From Phycisphaerales bacterium (GTDB lineage: Bacteria; Planctomycetota; Phycisphaerae; Phycisphaerales; SM1A02): 64,000 nt of DNA. Positions 16,928 through 24,550 of the stretch are shown one piece after another. The notes beneath the pieces are model-generated. The model saw only the letters and a list, made by a program, of their open reading frames with translations. It did not search any database and was not told where the DNA came from. Each line of letters begins with the position of its first letter. The stretch's first letter is position 1. The stretch lies in NCBI GenBank assembly GCA_028278245.1, contig JANQEQ010000055.1:1-64000 (forward strand), read 5' to 3'. A program made the translations under genes and the position numbers.

Positions 16928-19900
16928 TCACCAGTTCAGTGTTCCCAGCCAGGAAGCGCGGAGCTTATCAACAGTGACATCCAAATCACCATGATCCATG
17001 GTCAGGCGGTCACTGTCATTGAATCGACCGATTTCAAGCCAGGGTAAATCGTTCACTATGCGCCGGAAATGATCGAGTTGATCCGGGGCGATCTCAAGCA
17101 GGTAGCGACTCGGGGTTTCGGCAAAGCAGGCTTGAGTGTCAAAGGATTGAAGTGACAGGCCGAGGTTGCCTGCGATACACATTTCCGCCGCTGCAACAAG
17201 CATCCCACCCTCACTGCAATCATGTGCTGAGAGGATATAACCACTGCATATCAATTCGTACATTGTGCGCGCCAATTGATTGCCCAGAGTGAGATCAACT
17301 ACTGGCAGTACACTTGCTCCTGCAGAACCGAACATCATTTGATAATGCGATCCGCGCATGGCAGATGTGGTTTGCCCGAGCAGCACAAGCAGATTTCCAG
17401 CGCGCTTGGCGTCCATTGAGATGCAGCGCTGGATGTCAGGCACGATGCCCATGCCGGAGATGAGCAGCGTCGGCGGGATGGTGATCGTTTCGCCGTCTTC
17501 TGTTGCGAATTGATTGTTCAGGGAATCTTTGCCGGAGATGAATGGCGTGCGGAAGGCCTTTGCTCCGTCGTAGCACGCTTCAGCAGCGCGGACCAGTGAG
17601 CCAAGACTTTCCGGGTCGGCGCACGAAGGCCAGCAGAAATTGTCCAGCAATGCGATGCGCGTGGGATCTGTTCCGACACACACGAGATTGCGCACACATT
17701 CATCAATTGCTGCCAGAGTCATCACGTAGGGATCTTCCTGAAGTCCCGTCGTCAAACCGTGTGCGATGGATAAACCCTTTGTGGATCTATCGACGGGCAA
17801 CATGACTGCAGCATCGCCGGGCCCTTCACCATCGGGTCCGACAAGCGGCTTAATTACCGATTGACCCTGCACTTCATGATCGTACTGGCGAATGATCCAC
17901 CGTTTGGATGCGATGTTGGGATGGGCCAGAAGCCGAAGCAACGCCTCCTTCGTGTTGGGTGCTGGTTGTTGTTCAGGTGTTTCCGTGGCTGAAATTGAAT
18001 CGGCTCGCCAGGTTGCTTCACGCATGGTTCCGGGCAATCCATTGAAAAGGAAATCCATGGAGAGTCGGCCGACCTCGGTATCGTGGTAGTGCAGGATCAA
18101 TTCACTATTTTCCGTGCCGAAGTGACCCAGCTCCCAGACCTCGACATCATGGGCCGCGCAGATGTCAAGCACGCGCTGGACATAATCCGGTGGAACGGCA
18201 ATCACCATTCGTTCCTGAGCTTCACTGATCCAAATTTCCGTGGGCGAGAGGCCGTCATATTTCAGTGGTGCCTGTTCGAGGTGGACTTCCGCGCCCAGCG
18301 CTTCTCCCATCTCACCGACCGCACTGGAGAAGCCACCCGCTCCGCAATCAGTGATCGCGGTGTACAGGCATCCATCGGGATGATCGCGCATCTGCAGAAT
18401 GGCATCGAGCATCATCTTTTCGGTGACTGGATTGCCGATCTGGACCGCGTGGCTGAACTCATCCACATGCGTGTCGGTCAACTCAGCGGAACTGAAAGTC
18501 GCACCGTGGATGCCGTCCCGCCCCGTCCGACCGCCCAGTGCGATGATGCGGTCACCGGGATTGGGATCGCCTGTGACTTTGTCGCGGGGAATGACGCCGA
18601 CCGTGCCGCAGTAGACCAGCGGATTACCGATGTATCGGTCGTCGAACCAGACCGAGCCGTTGACGGTGGGGATTCCCATGCGGTTGCCGTAGTCGCGTAC
18701 CCCGGCCACGACTTGGGAGAGGATGCGTCGGGGATGCAGACAGCCGGCCGGCAGGGGACGTTGAGATGAATCGCCCGTTGATTCAGCCTGATCGTCATGG
18801 TTTCTCGACCAGTGATCGGGATAAGCGACGCAGAATATATCAGTCGACGCAATAGGTTGGGCGGCAAGTCCGGTGCCGATGATGTCGCGGATGACGCCAC
18901 CGATCCCCGTTGCCGCTCCACCATAAGGTTCCAGCGCGGAAGGGTGGTTGTGCGTTTCGACCTTGAAGCAGACCGCCTGCTGATCATCAAAAGTAATCAC
19001 ACCTGCGTTGTCCTTGAACACGGAGAGGCACCAGTCGATGCCATCAGCAATCAGTTCATCAGTCGCTGCCGCAATTGTGGATTTGAATAGATTGTGGATG
19101 GTGACAGAACCGTCATCGTGAAGTTCGTGCCCAGGTCGCGATGAAAAGTCGATGCCCCCTCCCATACTTGAAGTAAAACATTCGTTCGTCTCTGAAGGGG
19201 GATCGTGCGTGGGTGAGTGTGGGGGGGTGGGGGGGTTGTATCTGATGGTGGCTTTGAGTGTTTTATGGACACAATGTTCCGACCAGGTCTGTGCGAGTGT
19301 TTCCAGTTCGATATCGCGCGGATCGCGCTGGAGGCGTTGATATTCAGCCCGAATCGCCTGCATTTCTTCGAGGTTGAGAAATAGATGAGCTTCCCGGGAG
19401 AGTTTTTCCAGCGCGGCATCATCCATATCACGCAGGGCGATGATGTGATCGCGCAAGTGGTAAGGTGATCCGGTCGGGAATTGTTGAGGCAGGTAGGGCG
19501 TGGTGTGGATGTCGTGGATTACGGGATTGGCCAGGCAGCGCTCAGCGATTCGGCGGGCGGTGTCGGTATCAGTGCCATGGATATCGTAGCGCCAGCCGGT
19601 GCGAACACGGGTTTTCGTGGTGAGGATTGCCGACAGCGCCGTGTGGATTGCCTGGGCATCAGGATCCATAACCCCCGGTAGAGGATGGACTTCAATGATT
19701 GCATCAGCTTCCACTTGCGACGCCCCGATTTCAGCCTGCTCCGTGATTGGATCAGCCAGCAGTTCGTCTGCCACTCGATGCAACTGATCGTTTGTGAGGT
19801 CACCCTGGATGAAGTACACCCGAGCGGATTCCATGAGCGCAGGCGATTGTGACAAGCCGAGCGTTTGAGCCTCCCTGCACACCGCTTCGCCACGCGGATC

Positions 19901-19957
19901 GGGTGATCCGCTGCGTGATCGCACTTCGATTCGATGAACAGTTGAGCCGATTGTCAT
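16928..19957 (-). CDS. purL: Phosphoribosylformylglycinamidine synthase, PurS-PurS-PurL fusion
   Basis: FGAM synthase converts FGAR to FGAM with ATP and glutamine-derived ammonia. I start at 19957, where AAGGA precedes the ATG, giving 1009 residues. Two PurS-like segments (about 8-75 and 87-160; compare GSPDPRGEAV with PGVMDPDAQAI) precede a small-type PurL: LAQTWSEHCVHKT, VFKDNAGVITFDDQQAVCFKVETHNHPSALEPYGGAATGIGGVIRD, and a second AIRS-like half ending near GRFNDSDRLTM. PurL of this type is usually about 730 residues with a separate PurS. A Pro/Thr/His loop (PPTPPHSPTHDPP, DNA 19193-19238) interrupts the chain after ATIRYN and is encoded by G-tract repeats. The glutaminase subunit PurQ is not nearby. 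Confidence 0.93.
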   Translation of the reverse strand: MTIGSTVHRIEVRSRSGSPDPRGEAVCREAQTLGLSQSPALMESARVYFIQGDLTNDQLHRVADELLADPITEQAEIGASQVEADAIIEVHPLPGVMDPDAQAIHTALSAILTTKTRVRTGWRYDIHGTDTDTARRIAERCLANPVIHDIHTTPYLPQQFPTGSPYHLRDHIIALRDMDDAALEKLSREAHLFLNLEEMQAIRAEYQRLQRDPRDIELETLAQTWSEHCVHKTLKATIRYNPPTPPHSPTHDPPSETNECFTSSMGGGIDFSSRPGHELHDDGSVTIHNLFKSTIAAATDELIADGIDWCLSVFKDNAGVITFDDQQAVCFKVETHNHPSALEPYGGAATGIGGVIRDIIGTGLAAQPIASTDIFCVAYPDHWSRNHDDQAESTGDSSQRPLPAGCLHPRRILSQVVAGVRDYGNRMGIPTVNGSVWFDDRYIGNPLVYCGTVGVIPRDKVTGDPNPGDRIIALGGRTGRDGIHGATFSSAELTDTHVDEFSHAVQIGNPVTEKMMLDAILQMRDHPDGCLYTAITDCGAGGFSSAVGEMGEALGAEVHLEQAPLKYDGLSPTEIWISEAQERMVIAVPPDYVQRVLDICAAHDVEVWELGHFGTENSELILHYHDTEVGRLSMDFLFNGLPGTMREATWRADSISATETPEQQPAPNTKEALLRLLAHPNIASKRWIIRQYDHEVQGQSVIKPLVGPDGEGPGDAAVMLPVDRSTKGLSIAHGLTTGLQEDPYVMTLAAIDECVRNLVCVGTDPTRIALLDNFCWPSCADPESLGSLVRAAEACYDGAKAFRTPFISGKDSLNNQFATEDGETITIPPTLLISGMGIVPDIQRCISMDAKRAGNLLVLLGQTTSAMRGSHYQMMFGSAGASVLPVVDLTLGNQLARTMYELICSGYILSAHDCSEGGMLVAAAEMCIAGNLGLSLQSFDTQACFAETPSRYLLEIAPDQLDHFRRIVNDLPWLEIGRFNDSDRLTMDHGDLDVTVDKLRASWLGTLNW

Positions 19958-20052
19958 GCGCTTTTCCTTGGGCTTTGGCAAATGCCGGGGCAAACATTAA
20001 ACATGCTCCGTTGCAGTATCGCTCAACGTGGAAATACTTACAATGCCACCCC

Positions 20053-20505
20053 ATGCCTAAGAAACGGATACCTGTGGAACTCTTTACCGACGGCGCGTGT
20101 ACGGGGAATCCCGGCCCCGGCGGCTGGGCGTTCATCCTGCGCTGGACGAGATCCGGGAAGGAAGTCACCAAATCAGGCGGCAAGGCGGAAACCACAAATA
20201 ATCAGATGGAGCTGCTCGCCGTCATCATGGGACTGAGGCAGTTGAAGCGGAAAGCAAACGTCGATCTGTACTGCGACAGCACCTACGTCATCAATGGATT
20301 ACGCGAATGGCTCGACGGCTGGATCGCCAAGGGCTGGCGCCGGGCGAACAAGAAAAAACTCATGAACCTGGAACTCTGGCAGGAACTGGACGAGCTGCGT
20401 CAAAAACACACGCTCAATCCCATCTGGATCCGTGGCCACAACGAACACCCGGAAAACGAGCAGTGTGATCTCATGGCCACCGAAGCGGCCGAGCGATACT
20501 GGTGA
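20053..20505 (+). CDS. rnhA: Ribonuclease HI
   Basis: RNase HI cleaves the RNA strand of RNA-DNA hybrids. The 150-residue protein begins at ATG 20053 (family start KRIPVELFTDGACTGNPGPGGW) and has the catalytic residues D13, E53, D75 and D139 with H129, plus the basic handle GWIAKGWRRANKKKL. The frame is open further upstream, but that part overlaps the purL start region and matches nothing. It diverges from purL. Confidence 0.96.
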   Translation: MPKKRIPVELFTDGACTGNPGPGGWAFILRWTRSGKEVTKSGGKAETTNNQMELLAVIMGLRQLKRKANVDLYCDSTYVINGLREWLDGWIAKGWRRANKKKLMNLELWQELDELRQKHTLNPIWIRGHNEHPENEQCDLMATEAAERYW

Positions 20506-20591
20506 AAGTGAATTCATTTAACGAAGGTTAGGTTACCCGGGTCTGCGCTCGCCTGCGGCTCACTTCAACCCGGCTTGGTTGAGGCAGGAAC

Positions 20592-20639
20592 TGCTACGCC
20601 GCAAGCGGCGAAAAAAGCAAAGCCGCTTGCGGCGTAGCA
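20592..20639. terminator. 18-bp perfect hairpin after rnhA
   Basis: TGCTACGCCGCAAGCGGC (20592-20609) pairs perfectly with 20622-20639 around a 12-nt A-rich loop. It lies between rnhA and rpsL. There is no T run, so termination on its own is uncertain, and it may be a dispersed repeat. Confidence 0.5.
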
Positions 20640-20747
20640 TTCTGATTTATGGATGGGATTGCCTTGATAGTGGTGTATTGAGCCTTGCCCGGAGGTGATT
20701 TGCGTGTTACTATCCCGGATTCCACGTCTTGTGAGAGTACTTATCCT

Positions 20748-21122
20748 ATGCCCACGATCAACCAACTGGTACGCAAACCCCGGCGAGCCCCCAAGTCCAA
20801 GAGCAAGGTCCGCGATCTGGATCAAAGCCCGCAGAAGCGTGGTGTGTGTCTGCAGGTGCGGACGCAGACCCCCAAGAAGCCCAACTCCGCGTTGAGAAAG
20901 ATCGCCCGTGTTCGCCTGTCCAATGGCAAGGAAGTTACCGCATACATTGGCGGTGAGGGGCATAACCTGCAGGAGCACTCGATCGTTCTCGTGCGGGGCG
21001 GCCGTGTCCGGGATCTGCCCGGCGTGCGGTACCACGTGATCCGAGGTTCCATGGATGCATTGGGTGTGGATGGCCGAGCGCAGGGCCGCTCCAAATACGG
21101 ATCCAAGCGAGGCAAGAAATAA
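20748..21122 (+). CDS. rpsL: 30S ribosomal protein S12
   Basis: S12 sits at the decoding centre. The 124-residue sequence starts [13 protein letters not shown] and contains the invariant [17 protein letters not shown] and [18 protein letters not shown]. The loop lysines that change in streptomycin resistance are the wild-type residues (K in TPKKPNS, K being replaced by R at the second loop site, [13 protein letters not shown]). It is followed by rpsG, as in the str operon; fusA and tuf are absent from the window. Confidence 0.97.
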   Translation: MPTINQLVRKPRRAPKSKSKVRDLDQSPQKRGVCLQVRTQTPKKPNSALRKIARVRLSNGKEVTAYIGGEGHNLQEHSIVLVRGGRVRDLPGVRYHVIRGSMDALGVDGRAQGRSKYGSKRGKK

Positions 21123-21264
21123 GCGTATGACTGTCCGGCGATGATAGCCGGCAGATTTGACATTCAATCGGCAAGTAATCGCAGCCCCGGTCCCGGAATT
21201 ATCAGGCTGCGGTGAACAGTGAGCTTCACCCCGGGTGAAGCAGATGAGCCAAAGGAGACCAAGC

Positions 21265-21765
21265 ATGGCTGGTCGAATTACTGCATCAGAACAACAGCTT
21301 CGTCCTGATCCTCGTTACAACGACAAGGTTCTGGCAAAATTCATCAACTGCATCATGCATGACGGCAAGAAAGCGGTGGCGCAGCGCGTCGTCTACAAAT
21401 CCCTGGATCTGATCGACGAACGTCTCAAGAAAGAGAAGATCGACGACGAAAACGCTCCGCAAAGCGCTATCGATCTGTTTCACCTTGCGATCGACAATGT
21501 TCGACCGGAAGTTGAAGTGCGTTCCAAGCGCGTCGGTGGAGCCAACTATCAGGTTCCGATGCAGGTCAATGCGCGCCGTCGTCAAAGTCTTGCGTTTCGG
21601 TGGATCATCCAGTCGTGTCGTGCAGAAACAGGCAAGCCGATGGCGCAATGTCTGGCGCGCGAACTGTTCGATGCAGCACGGCGCGAAGGAAAAGCGATGA
21701 ACATTCGTGACCAGACACACCGCATGGCAGAAGCGAACAAAGCATTCGCGCACTTTGCCTGGTAA
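21265..21765 (+). CDS. rpsG: 30S ribosomal protein S7
   Basis: S7 organises the 3' domain of 16S rRNA. The start ATG at 21265 is preceded by AAAGGAG at 21251-21257. The 166 residues include DPRYNDKVLAKFINCIMHDGKKAVA, VGGANYQVPMQV, RRQSLAFRWII and the usual REGKAMNIRDQTHRMAEANKAFAHF. A strong terminator at 21813 ends the rpsL-rpsG unit. Confidence 0.97.
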   Translation: MAGRITASEQQLRPDPRYNDKVLAKFINCIMHDGKKAVAQRVVYKSLDLIDERLKKEKIDDENAPQSAIDLFHLAIDNVRPEVEVRSKRVGGANYQVPMQVNARRRQSLAFRWIIQSCRAETGKPMAQCLARELFDAARREGKAMNIRDQTHRMAEANKAFAHFAW

Positions 21766-21812
21766 ACGCATTCAATCACTTTCTGTGGTTGCGCAATATT
21801 CCCCACACGTGT

Positions 21813-21843
21813 GATGATCATGTTTACATGATCATCTTTTTTT
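21813..21843 (+). terminator. Terminator after rpsG
   Basis: GATGATCATG (21813-21822) pairs perfectly with CATGATCATC (21827-21836) around TTTA, and seven T follow. It is a textbook factor-independent terminator 48 nt after the rpsG stop. Confidence 0.9.
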
Positions 21844-21919
21844 GCACTTCCCCCTTATTTTTCAGCCATTTACACATATACGCACTACATGTCCCATCAT
21901 TCTCATCGTTGAGACTTGC

Positions 21920-21935
21920 AGTGATGTATATCACA
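21920..21935. promoter_or_regulatory. CRP/FNR-type palindrome upstream of the KamA-like gene
   Basis: AGTGATGTATATCACA matches the CRP consensus TGTGA-N6-TCACA at 9 of 10 core positions and is nearly palindromic. It lies 110 nt before the start at 22045 in an AT-rich intergenic region. Regulation by a CRP/FNR-family protein is inference. Confidence 0.4.
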
Positions 21936-22044
21936 TATATACTTTTTACAGGGGCGAAAGCAACGGTTTGTTTGAGGGATTGACGGATCGTTGGAATCAT
22001 TATTTTTCTGTTTGTTTGTAACAGCTTAAGTATTGTGAGCCTGC

Positions 22045-23175
22045 ATGTCACACCGAGTCCGCTACATCACAAAAGTGGAGCAAATCCGGGGCATCGATTC
22101 CTCGGAACGGGATGTTTGTAATCTCGTCGCACAGAAATATGCCTTTCGCGCCAACGATTATTACCTGGGATTAATTGACTGGTCAGACCCGGATGATCCC
22201 ATTCGGCGCATTGTCATTCCACAACCCGAAGAACTGCATGAGTGGGGTGAAGTCGATGCGAGCAGGGAATCGGCCGTGACTGTGGGGCACGGCATCCAAC
22301 ACAAATACGCGGATACCGCATTGCTGTTATGCAACGAAATATGCGGCGCCTATTGCCGTTACTGTTTCCGCAAGCGCCTTTTCATGAACGGCAATGATGA
22401 AGCAAGCAAGGATGTCAGTGAGGGATTAGCGTATATCCGCGCTCATCCGGAAATTACCGATGTGCTGCTGTCGGGGGGAGATCCGCTGTTGATGAGCGCC
22501 CGTCGATTGGATGAGATCATCGGCGAACTGCAAAGCATTCCGCATGTCAAAACGGTGCGCATCGGAACGAAAATACCTGCATTCAATCCATATCGCATCC
22601 TGGAGGATGAGGCATTTCAGGATGTGCTTCGTCGTCGCTCCAGTTGGCGAGGGCGGATCTACATCATGGCGCACTTTGATCATCCCCGGGAATTGACCGA
22701 GCCGGCAATCGAATCGCTGGTGCTGATGCAATCACTCGGCGCGCAAATGCTCAACCAGTGTCCCTTGCTTCGCGGGATCAACGATGATGTGGATGTCCTC
22801 GTGGAAATGTGGGAGATGCTTACGAACATCGGCTGCCCGCAATACTACATCTTCCAGAATCGACCCACTATTGGGAATGAACCTTTTATGCTGCCCCTGG
22901 TGAGGGGATTTGGTCTGGTCAATGAAGCTCGCAAGTGCGTCTCCGGACTTTCGCGCCGGGCCAGATATGCAATGTCACATGCCAGCGGCAAGGTGGAAAT
23001 GGTTGGGATCGATGATTCGTTCATGTACTGTCGCTATCACCGGGCGAAGGATCCCCGGGATGATGGGCGCGTGCTCACATTCTATCGAGATGATGAAGCC
23101 ATCTGGCTGAACGATCTGCAGCCGATTGATCTTGCCGATGTTCCGCAGGAATTCAGCGCTCGCTATTCCACGTGA
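22045..23175 (+). CDS. KamA-family radical SAM aminomutase
   Basis: The 376-residue protein has the radical SAM cluster motif CGAYCRYC (C100, C104, C107), LLSGGDPLLMSARRLDEI and VRIGTKIPAFNPYRI (SAM and PLP-region signatures of lysine 2,3-aminomutase-like enzymes), and QMLNQCPLLRGINDD. The family includes lysine 2,3-aminomutase and EpmB, which makes beta-lysine for elongation factor P modification. I cannot tell these apart by eye; neither efp nor epmA is in the window. Compared with KamA (about 415 residues) it is shorter, as EpmB-type proteins are. A CRP-like palindrome lies upstream. Confidence 0.88.
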   Translation: MSHRVRYITKVEQIRGIDSSERDVCNLVAQKYAFRANDYYLGLIDWSDPDDPIRRIVIPQPEELHEWGEVDASRESAVTVGHGIQHKYADTALLLCNEICGAYCRYCFRKRLFMNGNDEASKDVSEGLAYIRAHPEITDVLLSGGDPLLMSARRLDEIIGELQSIPHVKTVRIGTKIPAFNPYRILEDEAFQDVLRRRSSWRGRIYIMAHFDHPRELTEPAIESLVLMQSLGAQMLNQCPLLRGINDDVDVLVEMWEMLTNIGCPQYYIFQNRPTIGNEPFMLPLVRGFGLVNEARKCVSGLSRRARYAMSHASGKVEMVGIDDSFMYCRYHRAKDPRDDGRVLTFYRDDEAIWLNDLQPIDLADVPQEFSARYST

Positions 23176-23267
23176 ACAACCGAATCACCTGATTACCAAA
23201 TTGCATCTACAATGTAATTAGACCGCGCCAATCCGGTGCGTGATGAAACGCTATTGAAGGCGGCAGC

Positions 23268-24410
23268 GTGACCGACATACCGGAAGATCTTTATCGATAT
23301 CATCGACAAATGCTCCTGCCGAGTATTGGCGTAGAAGGCCAACGCCGACTCCAGAATTCACATGCGCTGATTGTCGGGTGTGGAGCGTTGGGATCTGCAA
23401 TTACCGATGCGCTGGCTCGAGCGGGTGTGGGAACACTCACGATCATTGATCGCGATGTGGTGGAGATAACGAATCTCCAGCGCCAGGTGTTGTTTGATGA
23501 GAATGATGTTGCCAATGCGATACCCAAGGCAGAAGCGGCCCAGACAAAATTGGCTCGAATCAACAGCAGAATCAAGATTCGTGCTGTCGTGGATGATTTC
23601 AATCATCGCAATGCAGACTCGCTGATCGATGGTGTCGACATCATCCTCGATGGACTGGATAACTTTGAAGCGCGCTACCTGCTCAATGACCTGGCGGTTG
23701 CTCGTGGCTTGCCGTACATCTATGGCGGAGCAGTGGGAACGAGCGGTTTATCCATGCCAATCCTGCCACATGCCAGGTGCCGAGTAGCGGACTCAACATC
23801 GAACGTTCAGTGGAGCGTGGAGCGGGCAACGCCATGTCTGCGTTGCGTGTTTCCCACCCCCCCTGCGCCGGGGAGTGCAGCGACATGCGACACAGCCGGA
23901 GTGCTGGGGTCTGCCGTTGCATGGGTCGCGGCGCATCAGACATCCCAGGCGATCAAACTTCTCACCGGGCACATTGATGCTTTAGACCGATCGCTCCTGT
24001 CACTGGACCTGTGGGAGAATCAACTGCGGCGAATTGATCCGGCACAAGCACGCGGCGGTGAGACGTGTCCGTGCTGTGATCAGGGATTGTTTCCGTATAT
24101 GCAAGGTGAGAGGACCAGTGAAGCAGTGAGCATGTGCGGCCGGGGCGCGGTGCAGATTATGGCGCCTGACCACATCAATCGGAAGACACCGGGTGTCGAT
24201 GTGGATCTGAAACGAATGGCGCACAAATTGGCCGAGCATGGAACTTTTACCCAGCATCACTTTCTTCTGCAGGGAGAATTGATCCACGAGATTGGAATCG
24301 ATCAGAAACCGATTGAATTGACCCTGTTTCCCACCGGGCGGGCAATTTTCAAGGGTACCGAGGATCTTGATCTGGCCAGATCTCTGTATGCGCGATATGT
24401 GGGTATGTAA
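23268..24410 (+). CDS. ThiF/MoeB-family adenylyltransferase
   Basis: E1-like enzymes of this family adenylate the C-terminus of a sulfur carrier (ThiS, MoaD). The 380-residue protein has the nucleotide-binding GCGALGSAITDALARAGVGTLTIIDRDVVEITNLQRQ, the metal-binding pairs CLRC and CPCC, and CDTAGVLGS with a candidate catalytic Cys. A C-terminal part of about 110 residues replaces the rhodanese domain found in some homologues and is of unknown role. The start is GTG. It follows the KamA-like gene on the same strand by 92 nt. ThiE in this window suggests, but does not prove, a thiamine role. Confidence 0.88.
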   Translation: MTDIPEDLYRYHRQMLLPSIGVEGQRRLQNSHALIVGCGALGSAITDALARAGVGTLTIIDRDVVEITNLQRQVLFDENDVANAIPKAEAAQTKLARINSRIKIRAVVDDFNHRNADSLIDGVDIILDGLDNFEARYLLNDLAVARGLPYIYGGAVGTSGLSMPILPHARCRVADSTSNVQWSVERATPCLRCVFPTPPAPGSAATCDTAGVLGSAVAWVAAHQTSQAIKLLTGHIDALDRSLLSLDLWENQLRRIDPAQARGGETCPCCDQGLFPYMQGERTSEAVSMCGRGAVQIMAPDHINRKTPGVDVDLKRMAHKLAEHGTFTQHHFLLQGELIHEIGIDQKPIELTLFPTGRAIFKGTEDLDLARSLYARYVGM

Positions 24411-24550
24411 CACGGGAAAAAGGCAAGAATCGAGGATATCAGTCGTTTTATCGGAGTTGAGATGGTGTCAATGCGCCATCTTTTGATGTTGCCAGCGATG
24501 CCAGGTGTCGGGATCTCGGGTGTGACTTGAAATGATGGAGGATCAGGATC

